A stretch of DNA of 64,000 nt from Saururus chinensis (GCA_035235625.1 CP141149.1:36821753-36885752), one strand, 5' to 3'; shown: positions 13,501 to 26,872, counted from the stretch's first letter. Made by a program: numbers and translations. The notes: a model not told the origin generated them from the sequence alone.

Positions 13501-15352
13501 CTCTATCTTTAACTCCATTATAGCCTCCCAATGCCTTCTTCTCCTCCTCCTCTTCCTTCTCTTCTTCTCCTCCTCCTCTTCCTTCTCTTCTTCCTCACTT
13601 TTAGTATTTTACAGAACAAGACACAATCAAAAGTTGTAACCAAGGTCTTTGTGGCTCCAGCCAAGCAAGATTTCACTTGACCATGACATTTATTAGTTCT
13701 AACACATGTTAGAGCTCCATCGATGACATTTTTTAATTTGGGAGCTATATAAATTTTATTTTTTCTTTCTTTACAAGTTTCAAACTTAAACATTAAATCA
13801 TAAACATCTTCGGGTATTTAATATTAATAATAAATTTTATTCTTACTCGATTTGGATTTGTTCTAGTACCCAACAAACTTCAAACTTGCATTGATGGCAA
13901 CTCGCACCTTTCACAATTGGTAGTTAAAACTTTGGCAGTTAGTAGCTGAGAAGTTTACTTTAGTAAATTGGACAATAATACAACATCTTATACAATTATA
14001 TCTCCCACACTATGTGCACTTAAGAATCTAAAAATATGTTAAGTGCCAACTGTCATTTGTATGTTATTTGTTGTTTACAGCATCATTCTTCTCCAATGAC
14101 AGTGCCGACGAATAACAAAGCCTCCATAAAAGAAAACATAGTTTGGTAATTAAAAGTTAGCAGTCATCATACGTAAGCATATTTTGTTTATCATGATTCT
14201 CTCTTAGATTTTTTCATATGCTTAAGAGCATATACTAAGGGAAATACATTTGCTTAATATTTTACATTATTGCCTATTTTACTAAAATAAATCTCTTAGA
14301 TGCCAACTATGAAAGGTACAAGTTATCATTAATATAAGCCTCATGAATATTAGGTGCTTAAAAAAGCTCCAAACTAAGAACAAAATTTATTATTGATATT
14401 AAGTATTTGCATATGTTTATGGGTACAATTTTTAATATTTAAGGTTATAAAAAATTATATTTATAATTCATATAGCTCCCAAAAAATAACATTAATAGAG
14501 TTATAACGTGTCAAAATGGGAGAACATGCAAGCATGCAAAAACATTATCAAGCAGACTAGTCATAGGGGGATGCAACATTGTAATACACATAGGCAACTA
14601 AGGCATCTCAAACAAAAGAATGTTTATCTCAGTATTTTGTATGAAAAGATATGAATGTTACGTTTCCAACATTGCCCTAAGGTTGAACGACTGATCCAAA
14701 GGTCACAAAGTCCCATCTTTCATTCAAAGGGCTCCCAACATGACATCTAATTAATGGATAAGAATAGGCCAGCCATCATACTAGTTGTACACATTAAGCT
14801 CAAATAGTTTCCCACTACTTAATATTAGGGAAATCTTGCATTATACTATAATGACAACCAAAGTGATTCTACCAGCAAACCCAAACCAAAATCCACCAAA
14901 TTACTCCAAAACACTTTAAAGGATCAATCCAATAACACCCCAGTCAACCAAGTGTCCTAACATGGCCAACCATAAGTGTGAAACGCTGAGTAATTCCCGC
15001 AACATATGCAAACCAACAAATGTCACAAGTGGTAATACATACATAACACTAATTGATAAATGCATGGTGGTAATACATACATAACACTAATCGATAAATG
15101 CATGGCCTCCCCACAAACATTAACATTGAGGAGCTTCATAGCTGCATGAAAAGTGTGCTTGAATACAATCTTGATTCTACTTGGGTTTGTTTTTCCCATG
15201 GTCTAGTAAAAGAGCATACAATTAGATTGCAAATGTTCCACGGCTCTTCCTAGATGCATGCAATTCATGTAACTCTGAGACAAATTCAAAACCTTCCATC
15301 TCAAGACAAGGTGTGTCAAAGCCCTAGATGATAGCAATTATACACGTGGTAT
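10550..15352. other. AT-rich intergenic DNA with old repeat remnants
   Basis: No convincing gene was found. A possible old LTR runs from TGATACGCGTAG (11610) to TATAACA (13486). It has the GGGATCGACCTC and CACTTGCAAGTAA blocks often seen near plant LTR ends, but I found no target duplication. A pyrimidine-rich tandem (CTTCTCCTCCTCCTCTTCC units) lies at about 13531-13597. Two 38-bp tandem copies (GGTAATACATACATAACACT units) lie at about 15030-15105. The open frames here are short and unrecognised. Confidence 0.5.
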
Positions 15353-18300
15353 TTACGAATGAGAAGATTTAAATCCTTCTGTGAGAGCAACCACTCTGGC
15401 AGACAATTTCGATTGAAGCTTTGACATAGCTTGCCGTATATCCTGCAATAAACAAGACATATGTTTGCAACAAATTCAGGTAAGAATGTGTAAGCATTCG
15501 ACATGCTTTTTTATGGTAAATTACCTCAAGCTTGTACCGAGAGGAGAAATGAGTAAGCAAAAGAGCTCTGCTTCGGAACCACTGGGCATGTTCAAGGATC
15601 TACATTTGTCAACATAGAAAAAATAAGAATCACTAAAAGCTAAAATATTACAAGGCTCACTCTCTCACTCTCTCTCTTAGTGCCCTCACATACCCAATTC
15701 ATTTCATGTTTGATCTGTAAAAATCTCTTATCGCCACTCACAATCCATTGTTCAAATAGTTGCTTTCTCCAAAGAGGACCAAACTCAAATAGCAACCCTC
15801 AGACACACAAATCATTAACTCAGCCCCTACCATCATGCTACTTCCTAACTACATCTTAAACACCCCTCGCATAGCTATATAAGCCCTTGTCTACACAATG
15901 TAATAGTGCTGTCAATGACAAAAATTGAACGGATAAATGTAGAAATTATAGAGGTGTAGCTAGGAAAACTTTATTTACCTCCAAGACATGCATATGGCCA
16001 TGTTGTCGTGCATGTTCAATGCTAAGATCTTCATCTAGATAAGTTGCCTATAAATACAGAGGGGAACATACTGACAGTACAAAACCAGTAATTCATATAG
16101 AGAAAAAATTAAGAAAATTTTCAATTTGTTTCAGCATTTTAATATTTATAATGCATGTGAATAATCTAGGCAAGAAATAATATTTTTCATCATATTATTT
16201 ATTGGAGGTTCCTCCGAGAACGCACTACACAAGAATAAATACAAACACCATCCTCCCAAGGGCCCCTCTAGTCTCTTGAAATTTAAGGGTGAAGATTTCA
16301 AGGTTTCCATGAGTTCAGATAAAAAAGATCCACAATCCAGAATGGGCAGAAATTTTGTACCTAAATTAAAGCCCCCCTTTCCATCCATCAATCCCATAGT
16401 TGTAAGTCACATGTAAATGGAGGTTTGCATTATATTCTCTTATGGTGTATTCACAAGGAAAACTCTCCAATTGAGTAGCATCAATAAAATATTATAATGC
16501 ACAGGCCGGGTTTTGCTAGAAACTAAGTTGCCTCAAAAGCTCGAGTTGTTAATGAACAACCAAACATTGTATGTGAAGCCCAAATAAGCCCACATATAGA
16601 TGCATATAGATTATCCAATACTCCCCTTGCACGGGCAAGCACAATTTAAGAGATGCATGTGCACATAATGTGCAACTCCAGAGGTAAAGATCAAATCCGG
16701 GATCTCCTGTCATTGAGACTATGGTAGAAATTAAGTTGCTTCAAAAGCTCAAGCCGTTAAGGAACAAGCCAACAATGTATATCAAGAACATATCAACCAA
16801 AACAAGGAAAAAACCTACAATGTTCTATATGTAGACAAACAAATAGATTATCCAACCGGTTTAACTTTGCCAGCTTTAGGTTAAAATGTAACAAAATCCA
16901 TTTCTTTTGTAACCAGCGTATCATGAAATAAATCATATTATTATATAAAGCAAATTGAATTATGATAGAACCTTCAATTTTTGCCCGTTTTACTCATTTT
17001 TTTCACCTTAAATCCTCTCTTACAAATCAATTTTATCCTTAAAATCGACTCCCCGGCATCCTTTACATCATTAGAATCTCTAGTGATCATGACCCCGGCA
17101 TGTTCATCCTCTATATTTGGATATGGAGGACATTTCCGCAATATGCCAAGCAGGAACGTCCTCTATATCCAACAGATCTTCATCAAGACCTCAAACCACC
17201 TCCCAATGAACTGTGGCAACTTCCTCATCATTCCAGGAGACCACTCCCTTGCCTATGCCAGAGTGGTCATGAACTCTATGGCAAGGTGACTCTTCCATCC
17301 AATAATCACCTCTCCTCGTCGACCTGGACAATAATGCCCTTTTTGACATCAGTTGGAGCATGTTGTTATTTGACCCAAACAAAAGCAATATTCTACTATA
17401 CTAAACTATGATAGGTTGAAAGGACTGAAATACCCCTCTACATAAATTTCTCCTTTATAGTTTTATTTGTAGAGATGTTTTAATAGAATAATAAATGTAT
17501 TATACATAAAAAGTAAGATAAATGAATTTAAAAAAATTATTAATAAGAAAGGATATAACTAACTATCTTATACGAAAGAGTTGGCACAAAATAGGCTAGA
17601 ATGGAGGTGTAATATCCATGTTGCCAACTTCAAATTTTTGGGAAAAGGCACTAATTAGGATTGATTTTGGGGAACCTCATTGTCAACTCAAGGCCACCAC
17701 AAAGCATTTAATACCTTATCCTCCCCTCTTATCTGCCCTCCCCCCCCCCCCGGTACATGTATACCACTAGTAGGAATGGATCATCGACATGATATATGGG
17801 AAATGAGGTACATTAATAATGTAAGATATCCAAGTTTCCCAACAGCTCAAGCCACTAGGAAGGGAAAATCTTATTGGTTTCTTTTATATTTTAACAAATA
17901 ATACCCTACTAGAACTATAAAGGTTGAATGGACAATGGCCACAATCAAAGTATTACTTGCATTTGTGTCCAACTTTTATTTGTTGGATAAACCCTTGGTC
18001 ATCTTCAGTCACGATCATAAAAGTGAAATGTTTGCTTCCAACCCTATAAACAGGGGATAATTCCTCCAAAAAGTTTCCCACCTAAATTAGGAAAGAGAGA
18101 AGGAAATTTTAAAGGCTAAATGCCCACTAAGTACCACTTGAAATTACATGTAACTACTTTATGCATCAAATTCTTCCATCTATGTAACCAAATAAAAGAA
18201 AAGATTTTGGTTCCTAAAATATTCTAGTTCCGTTTGCTTCCATTCGCTCCCTTTTCATTTTCCCCTCACTTTCTTTCATTGTTTTTAAATGAGGTGTGTG

Positions 18301-21106
18301 GATCCTTAGACCAAACTAGAAGGGGCAGGGCAACCGCACTCTCAGAGCACTGCATCCCACCAAACCTCTGTTGGCATATATGACACCCACACATCAGATG
18401 TGGCTAAGTCGGGATATAATCCCTGTGGGTGGCCCATGGAGTTTAGGACTCCTACTTCCTTCATTTTCTATTTTCTCACTTTTTTTTGAACCAGGAAATC
18501 CAAAGTCCAGAAAAAGGGAAGGCCAAAAAAGTTGGCACTCCACCTTTGAGCCCACTATAAGACCCCTGAAGTATTGAGAGGCTTCTTGCCAAGAAAGCAT
18601 CTTTGGAGTTCCACACACAATTCCAGAGCTTTAGAGGGTCATTACAAGAAAAATTTTAAGCTGTTTTCTTCTATAGAGAAATTTTGTTAAAAGAAATTTG
18701 TTGGCTGCAATTAAAAGAAGCCTTTTCTTGTTTTGAAAGGAGGATCTAAATGTTTGTCATCTTCTCTCAGGAGTTTCCTAGAGTCAGACAAACTCTTAAA
18801 TATAGCTGTAAACACCACAGGTTCATTCTTTGTTTACCTTTCCTTCAATTTAACAAGAACCAATTCCTATTTTCTGTCTTTCAAACTCAATGTACATTCC
18901 TTATTTAAGGAAAAGAAGTCTGTTGCTCAGACCCTGTCCTTAATACATATTTCATCTTGTAACTTGTTTTCTGTAAACAAACCTCCAAGAACTTGCTTTT
19001 TTATAGTACCTTCTGATTCTCCGGAATAACAATTTCCAGAACATATAGTTTCGAATTGATTATTAAAGCTTCACCACCTACCTATAGTTTCCCACTACTC
19101 ACAAGGCTACTTAAAGGTGTTGGAAATGATGTCACTTTTGCCTTCACCCAGTGTCTTCAAAAATACTACTTTGAGTAAGAGCAATTATACATCACATTCA
19201 ACTCCTATTTCACAGGGAAGCCGATGGCTCCTGATGTACAAATCCTAAAGAAGAAAGCTCAAAACGGATGAAAACAAAATAACATTAAAATGTAGAAGTC
19301 ATTAGGACCTCATTCAACTTATGCTAGATATTTACCTGTGCTCTTTTTCCCTCACTTCTTTTGTTTTGGTTTTGATCCTTTTAACTTGGGACTTACCAAT
19401 CGTTTACAGAGGCAAGTAATCTAAGAATACTCTCAGAATAGTAAGGAAATCACGAAGTTCATTACACAAAACTTCCAGTACAACTCATTAGTCAAGCATT
19501 AGTCAACGCTACTCTATCTGAAAAAAGATCATTTGTATAAAGCAAGAGACTGTGACAAAGAGAAGCAAACCTCAGTTATTAGAATCTTTGATCTTAGTGC
19601 ATCTGCATTCCGGGGGTCCAGTATAAAATCTGAAGTTGTATCTCCTGTAAAGGCTACTTCAGGGGACAAGATAGTGTCTGTAATCTGATCACCATAACAT
19701 GGGTGTCAACAAAAAATCTGATTCAATAACACATAAAACGATATCATAAATGTAAGTACTACCATGAGGTGACAAAATTTACACACCTCTGCACCAGATA
19801 ACTTCAGTTTCTTTATCTGCGGTCCTTTTAAATGAACGTACTGTTTCTTAAGCTTGTTCCTCACGGAGTAAATGACATACCCCTGAGTTGAAAAGAGGAC
19901 CAGTGCTCATGGAAACGATCAGATTGGCAAAGAAATTAGTCCGACATAATCTACCTGGCTGGGTATAACATGGTGTGTCTTGAACGGTCTGACGACAAGA
20001 TCATTACGAATTTCATAAGTCTCACCTGAGGTTCAAGATCGAGAAGTTCAAGTTACTTGCGCTTGGCTAAACTAACAGAGAAAAAGGCAAACGAGGAAAA
20101 AAGCAGAAGGATAAATGAGAAACATACCCACATCCAATGCAACTAAATTTACTTTGAGCTCGGTATTACTAAGAGCTCTATGTATGTCCAACAGCTTCTC
20201 GACATCATCCTTAATGCAAGGAGGTAAGAACACCGTCGGGGATTTTAAGCTGTAGAGGCCACGCGTTGCTACATACATCGGCAGCCCCCCCTGCACATGA
20301 CAGAAGAAATAAAAAAATTGAAGACATTTGTGGTTCAAGGACGGACGGACTGAAAGTTGGCAGCTTTTCGGTGAATTTTGCCTCCACATGCAAGTGGGCG
20401 GAACTCATTTTCCATCACGTAAACGAAAGGAAATTTCATTAAACAATATTCAAAGAAGAAGTTCAAAAGAAAAGCAAGTCGAGAGTGCGGGGAGGGAGTA
20501 AAAAAAAATGCAGGGAAGGAAGTAGAAGCGAGAAATTGAGAAGAAGAAAAGATAGCTGAGGAGAGAAGTGCTCAAGAGTTGAGAGATGAAGCAACACTTG
20601 TGGGATGGGGGTGGGGGGGAGCGTACAATGTGGTCAAGGTGGGCATGGGTGATGAAGAGAAAGTCCTGATGGACGGCCCGGGCCGGGCAGCGGCCGATAT
20701 CAAAGGCGGCGTTGAGGCTGGGAACGATGACGCACGTCTCGTGGCCGCCTACGGAGATGCCCTCAATCAAATAGCCCTCGACGTCGACCCCTCTCCGGTT
20801 GACCTCTGCCCTTGCCTTTCGATACTCCTCCTGCTCGATGGCGTGGCTCAGAGCCGACAAGAATCCCGAGCGCTGAGCAGAGACAAGAGAGGACCGTCGT
20901 CTAAGATGCGAGGAAGAGAAGCTGTTGGCGGGGTGGTGTAGATGGCTGTAGGTTGTTGCCGTCACAGCGGTGGTTGTGGTGGAGCTGAGAGACGGGGCTC
21001 CTCCTCCGTGCGCAGGGTTAGGGACCGGTGGGGACTGCGGAAGAAAGGATGGGAAAGGGTAGTTGGGCCAAGCGCCCATGAGAGATATCATCATGCTGCA
21101 TGTCAT
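15353..21106 (-). CDS. TRZ2: tRNase Z, short form, TRZ2-like (chloroplast)
   Basis: Zinc-dependent endonuclease that removes the 3' trailer of precursor tRNA. The plant TRZ2 branch works in chloroplasts. Eight exons, all with GT/AG junctions and continuous frame: 20627-21106, 20128-20290, 19955-20025, 19787-19882, 19571-19684, 15979-16047, 15525-15599 and 15353-15442, giving 385 residues. Arabidopsis TRZ2 is somewhat shorter, about 354 residues as I recall. The first ~80 residues are Ser/Pro/Thr-rich, fitting a transit peptide. Visible metallo-beta-lactamase motifs are HAHLDH (154-159), THHVIPSQ with the motif III His (231-238), the Asp in FTGDTTS (285), the HGHMH region (324-328) and LTH (His348). 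The frame closes with TAA. Methionines 5, 6 and 10 are alternative starts; the first was chosen as the longest. No break is seen, so it is probably functional. Confidence 0.93.
16048..19570 (-). other. Intron 5 of TRZ2 (3.5 kb)
   Basis: Separates the exon ending ILITE (19571) from the exon starting ATYLDE (16047). It contains a duplicated segment: about 16510-16600 and 16725-16800 share AAGTTGC-TCAAAAGCTC and ACCAACAATGTAT-like blocks. There is also a C-run at about 17740-17751. I recognise no element ends or genes in it. Confidence 0.75.
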
Positions 21107-22840
21107 CTATTCTTTTTCTTTCTTCGGTGAGTTTGGAAGAAGACGCAGGAGGGGGGGTATTAAGAAAAAAAAAAAATGAAAAAATAGGGGATGATGATAA
21201 GCGCAAGCCAAACGGAAGAGACAGATTGCAGAGGGAGTGGGAGAAATTTTGGACTTTTTACCTGGGTGATTGCCGTCTCGGCGAGATCTCGCCGAGATCT
21301 CGCTCTCGGGATAAGATTGGGTAAAACCGCTTAGGGTCGGCTGTGGTGCACTCTTACCGGAATGGGTGAGAGTGCCCCCACGTCACTTACGGGGTCAGTA
21401 TAGTTAAGCAGGACTTTCCTCTGACCCAAAACGTGATCATAGTTTACCTCCGGGCAGAGCTCCACTATCCTAATCGCCCATAACCCTCTCGTCTGGAGAA
21501 TTTTCTCTGCTCTAGCCGCCGGAAGTAGAGGCTTGCTCTTGTCAGAGACCACCGGGACCCAGCAGTGGAAGGTGGTCTTGTCGTCGATAGGGATTTAGAT
21601 CGATTTCAGCCTAGCTGAGTAGAAGTTGCAGTGAGGTTGTGGCGAAAATAAAACTAAGATGGCCGATTCACGAATGTCTCTCCTCGGTTCCTTTTTGTCT
21701 TCTTCCGATGCCGGAGAGGGTTGAGATGAAAAGATAAGACAGAATCCTCAAGGAAACTGCTCTCTTCCGTCGTCCAGAGAGATCTTCAACCCAGATCGGG
21801 TTCCATTTCTTCCGCAACCCTCATATTTCCTCCGGAGCTCCACTGCCCTAATCACCCTCAACAAGCTGTGAGAGACGAATAGGAGGTTCCTCTACCGCCA
21901 CCTAAAGGAATCCCCTTTTACAACGCCCTAATCGCCGAAGCTTGCCTGCGAGGTGCTTCACAGTGAATCCAAAGTGTAGGATGCTGATTTCTGGGTATTC
22001 CATACTCAGATGCTTCTGTATTGAATCACTTTACCTCCCTGCATTGTTTATTTGTTGATTTACTAATTTTGAGTTAGTAGAACAAGTTGTTTCATTGTAA
22101 GAAGAAAGAGGAATGGGTTTATGATTATTATCTTATGACGGTGAGAGGGAGTCAAGTAGTAGTAAATAAAAATCTTTTGCTTACCATGAGAAATTTGTGA
22201 TTTGGAACAAAAAAATGTTGTTTGGTTGAAGAAGTATTGGTTGAGGCTCAAGTTGGCCATTTGCAAAAGTTTACAGCTCACCTTTACAGCTCACCTTCTT
22301 TGAAAGTACTATACTTTCACACTTATTGTACTTTATTTTCTATCAATTATTTGCTTTTACTTTATCTTTATCTTTTATAGTTTATTTTTTTACTAGCTGC
22401 TATGTGATTGGCTGATTACATTATCTTTTTAACGATGTTGGTTGTTTAATACATAGCTATATCATTTTAAGATGCTCAATTCACAGTACTGGGGAGCAAT
22501 ATGAAATGCCCATTACCTAGTTTACTTTGGACCCATTTTCAATCAACAACACGTGATTCTAGGTGAATAAATTATATCAGCAGTTCAAGTTCATATCCAA
22601 TTAAAGAATGATTTCGGAAGCACTAAAACATTAGCTTTTTTTTACTGCAAATCTACATTCTACATATTTACTTGCATTCATTTTGATGCTAAATTTTCTT
22701 TGGATAATACGTTCATAGGTTAGTGAATAGGTGACTAATTTTAAAAAGATTCAAGTGGATAGGTATCTTTTACTGTAATTAGATAACTATTTTTTACTGC
22801 TAATTGATAGAGTTTCGTCTAATAAATGCCAGGGTCTTAC
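21107..22840. other. TRZ2 upstream region
   Basis: The likely promoter side of TRZ2. It holds poly-A/poly-G runs at 21150-21180 and a strong self-complementary block at 21280-21310 (GGCGAGATCTCGCC). Two related CCTCCGG-GAGCTCCACT-CCTAATC segments lie near 21450 and 21831. From about 22000 onward it is AT-rich with no recognisable gene. Confidence 0.5.
21280..21310. repeat. GATCTCG palindrome cluster
   Basis: Overlapping self-complementary blocks, GGCGAGATCTCGCC followed by GAGATCTCG. They lie about 175 bases upstream of the TRZ2 start codon, so they may be a repeat remnant or part of the promoter. Function unknown. Confidence 0.6.
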
Positions 22841-22884
22841 ATTTTCTAAGCTTTGATGAATACGAAGAGCACCACCTGCCATAG

Positions 22885-23610
22885 TTGCAAAAGGGCATTG
22901 TAATAAAGCACAATGCAAACCATCGTTATGCAACAAGTGGAATAACAGCTTTTCTTTTCAAAGAATTAGCCAAAATGTATAACCTTCCAACTCAGGTATT
23001 GATACTTGTTAGGAACACCAGCTCCCATATGATTACTTATGTGGAAGCATCAGTCACTATCAGAAGGGTATTTTGAGAATTTTGCAAGCAGAAGGGTATC
23101 TTAAAGAGAGCCAGAGGCATGACAAGGCTGGTTACAATCCTACCAAGTTGTTTGCTCGTTTGAAGAATAGTATTCGGCTAATTGACATGTAAAGTGGAAT
23201 TATTAAAAAGGTTTTCCAAAAGATAATCTAAGAGACCGTATATCTTTGTATAATATTTCTTTGTATTGTATCCTATCCTGAATGGCATTTGTTTGATATA
23301 AATTTGCAATCCACATGGGCAGCATTATGTTGTTTGGGCAGAAGATGCTGCTAGATTTATGGAATACAAGAGTGAGATAAATGATCTAGGTGTAATAGTT
23401 GTTGGTTCTAACCAGATTTATCTTACTTTTCCTGCAGAAAGCACCACATTTAGTGTACAATGTAAGAAACATGGGCAACCTTTGGGGTCGTTGCAGTCAC
23501 CTATCACCTATGAAATCTGCACCATCTTATCTCTCTCCTCCATCGCAAAGGAAATCATTCCAGACAATTTGCAGGCTCCCATCTATAATGGTTGCAGGAC
23601 TTATTTGTTA
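22885..23610 (+). pseudogene. CCCH zinc-finger/RRM protein gene fragments
   Basis: Two exon-like pieces resemble the C-terminal half of plant CCCH zinc-finger proteins with an RRM (C3H18/22/53-like; family assigned from memory). Piece one (about 23062-23190) reads ILQAEGYLKE, then KAGYNPTKLFARLKNSIRLI. Piece two (23323 to about 23477, after a ...GGGCAG acceptor) reads DAARFMEYKSE, then GSNQIYLTFPAES. In the family that last stretch leads into the RRM, but here the frame is lost soon after FPAES. The upstream frame (22885-23076) runs out of register with piece one. No CCCH fingers are present. The end of piece two forms the left tip of the palindrome at 23441. Confidence 0.6.
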
Positions 23611-26600
23611 ATTTTGGAAATTCACAACCTGCACAGTATAACGATCTTGCTAATTCGTATGTATCTCAAGGTCATCATTAGCCAATGGCAATGGCTTAGA
23701 GCCACTGCATACTCCATATTCATTTTGTGCCTTCTAATGAATTCTCACACTATATTACTGTAGAAGCTAGCATTCATTTTTAAGCAGTGGGTCATATTTA
23801 GTTTCCCAATAGTATATTGGTTTAATCACAGGTCTGCATACACAGAGTATCCTTAACAGAACCCTTTGGATAGCATATATGAAGCAGATTAAATGCTGAG
23901 GAACATGAAATATACCAGCCATTTTACTGCACTGAATTTCACAATTAAAATTGTAAAAATCTACAAGAAGTATTGGGTCTAAGTGCAGGTTTTGGGAGTG
24001 TCATTGACAGTACCTTTGAGATAAAAAATTTGCAAGAAAATTAAATGCTGAGGAACAACCATTTTATTGCACTAAATTTAACAATTAGAATTGTTAAAAT
24101 ATGCCAGATCCAAGTATCGTTGACTATTATTGATTTTCCAAAATTGCTGCAAGGTTGAATAATATTGCAGTAGAGTTAGAGCAATATTGCTCCAAGGTTG
24201 TAGCCATATTGCTATATAATTTTAGTAATATTACTCCAATCATGTAGAAATAATATTGCAAACATTAGAGCAATATTGCTGCAAGGTTGTAGCAGTATTG
24301 CTCTTTACCTTATAGCAATAATGCTCCAACAGTGTAGTAATAATATTGCACTATTAAAGCAATATTGCTCTAATATTTTAGCAATAATGTTGCACCATTA
24401 GAGTAATATTGCTTCAACGTTGCAGCAATATTGCTCCAACCTCATAATAGTATTGCTGCAAGCTTGATGCAAAATTGCTAGAAGGTTGGAGCCATATTGT
24501 TACATAGTTGTAACAATATTGCTACATAGTTGTAGTCATATTGTTATATAAGTTTAGCAATATTGCTCCAATCATGTATAAATAATATTGCAACATTGGA
24601 GCAATATTGCTGCAAGGTTGTAGCAATATTGCTCCTGCCTTTTAGCAATAATGCTCCAACAGTGTAGTAATAATGTTGCATCATTAGAGCAATATTGCTC
24701 CAACATTGTAGCAATAATGCTGAGCAATAATGTTGCACCATTGGAGCAATATTGCTCTAACATTACAGCAATATTGCTTCAACCTTATAACAATATTGCT
24801 GTAAGTTTAATGCAAATTTGCTACAGGGTTCGAGCCATATTGTTACATAGTTGTAACAATATTGCTACATAGTTGTAGCCATATTGCTATATAATTTTAG
24901 CAATATTGCTCCAATCATGTAGAAATAATATTGCAACATTGGAGCAATATTGCTGCAAGGTTGTAGCAATATTGCTCCTACATTGTAGTAATATTGCTAC
25001 AAGGTTGTAGTAATATGGTTCTAACAGTGTAGTAATAATGTTGCACCGTTAGAGCAATATTGCTCTAACGTTATAGTAATATTGCTCCGACCTTATAATA
25101 ATATTGTTGCAACTTTGATCCAAAATTGTTGTAGGGTTGGATCCATATTGTTACATAGTTGTAACAATATTGCTACATAGTTGTGGCCATATTGCTATAT
25201 AATTTTAGTAATATTGCTCCAATCATGTAGAAATGATATTGCAATATTGCTCCTACCTTGTAGCAATATTGCTCCAAGGTTGTACCAATAATGCTCTAAC
25301 AATGTAATAATAATGTTGCACTATTAGAGCAATATTGCTCCAACATTGTAACAATAATGCTACACCATTGAAGCAAATATTGTTCCAACCTTATAACAAT
25401 ATTGCTGCAAGTTTGATGCAAAATTGTTATAGGGTTGGAGCCATATTGTTACATAGTTGTAACAATATTGATACATAGTTGTAGCAATATTGCTCTAACC
25501 TTGTAGCAATAATGTTGCAAGGTTATAGCAATATTGTTGCAGGGTTAGAGCAATATTACTAAAAGGTTGCAGCCATATCCATACAATGTTGGAGCAATAA
25601 TACATTAATGTTGGAGCAATATTGCTCCAACATTGTAGCAATATTGCTGCAATGTTGGAGCAATATTCCTCCAATATTCCTACCACGTTGCAGTAATATT
25701 ACTACATCCTTATAGCAATATTGTTACTATGTTGTGCCAATATTATCACATCATTGGAGCAATATTGTTACTACATTGCAGCAATATTGCTACATCCTTA
25801 GAGCAATATTTTTATTACGTTAGAACAATATTGCTACATCCTTACAACAATATTACTACAACCTACCACGTTATAACAATATTGCTACCACCTTTTAGCA
25901 ATATAGCAATATTCTTTTGTAGCAATATTGCTACATCCTTAAAGTAATATTGCTACCTCCTTACATCAATATTGCTACCACATTACAACAATATTGTTCC
26001 TCTCCTGCAGCAATTTTGCATCAACTTGCAGCAATATTGCTCTAACATTCAACAATATTGCTACAAGGTTGCAGCAATATTGTTCTAATATTGCTGCATT
26101 GATAAAGCATTATTGCTACAACCTTACAGTAATATTGTTACAACGTTTTTGCTACAAGGTTGGAGTTTAATATGAATATGGCTACAACCTTGTAGCAATA
26201 TTGCTCCAACCTTATAGCAATATTGCTCCAACTTTACAGCAATATTCTTCCTACTTCACAGCAATTTTGCATTAACTTATAACAATATTACTATAAAATT
26301 GCAGCAATATTACTATACTATTAGAAGATTATTATTATAACCTCGCAGCAATATTATTTTAACGTTGCAGCTTTTTTGAGAAAACAATAATAATCAAAGT
26401 TACTTACATCTAACATATTTTATAATTTTAATTATTGATTTCAGTGGAATAAAATGACAGATATAATTGATGTTCCTCAGCATTTAATCCGCTTACAAAT
26501 TTTTTATCTGAAGGGTACTGCCAATGACACTCCCAAAACCTGCAATTAGACCCAATACTTCTAACATATATTTTTAATTTTAATTATGGAATTCAGCTTA

Positions 26601-26872
26601 ATAAAATGGCTAGTATAATTTATGTTCCTCAGCATTTAATCTACTTACATATATGCTATCCAAAGGCATCTGTCAATGATATTCTCTCTGCGTATGCAAA
26701 CCTGCGATTAAACCAATATACTAGGGAAACCAAATATGACACACTGCTTAAAAATGAATGCTAGCTTCTCCAACAATATAGTGTGAGAATTCATCCGAAG
26801 GCACAAAAAGAAGAAAGTTGTAAGGAATGATAACATAGTAATATTTCTTACATTGGACACTAAATGTGGTGC
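23441..26872. mobile_element. Foldback-like 3.4-kb imperfect palindrome
   Basis: The left arm from GCACCACATTTAGTGT (23441) is matched in reverse complement by the right arm ending ACACTAAATGTGGTGC (26872). Further paired blocks are GAATTCTCACACTATA (about 23741) with its complement near 26790, AAATGCTGAGGAAC (23890, 24042) with GTTCCTCAGCATTTAAT (26470, 26625), and GGTTTTGGGAGTGTCATTG (23990) with its complement near 26525. The pairing continues to the array edges, where ACTATTATTGATTTTCC pairs with its counterpart near 26390. Each arm contains an internal ~165-bp direct duplication. The left arm has about 240 extra bases after 23477. The midpoint is near 25156. No transposase is encoded, and no clear target duplication was found. 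Confidence 0.8.
24140..26370. repeat. AGCAATATTGCT palindromic satellite-like array
   Basis: About 2.2 kb of degenerate 22-25 bp units, each centred on the perfect 12-base palindrome AGCAATATTGCT or a close variant, joined by linkers such as CCAAGGTTGT. A higher-order repeat is visible: the landmark CCAATCATGT recurs at 24235, 24568, 24911 and 25219, spaced about 333, 343 and 308 bases. Both strands look alike because the core is self-complementary. Open frames across it encode only repeats of the unit and are not genes. Confidence 0.92.

Noticed and set aside
16981-17411. Overlapping 100-residue frames in TRZ2 intron 5
   Set aside because: No recognisable protein, and frames overlap in two registers; treated as chance.
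20579-21130. Plus-strand open frames opposite TRZ2 exon 1
   Set aside because: Antisense shadows of a GC-rich coding exon.
24544-25947. Several 60-73 residue open frames in the AATATT array
   Set aside because: Each just repeats the translated satellite unit (QYCSNIA-like) and similar frames occur on both strands.
24140-26370. CRISPR-like regularly spaced repeats
   Set aside because: Units are degenerate and contiguous with no unique spacers or cas genes, and the window is plant DNA.
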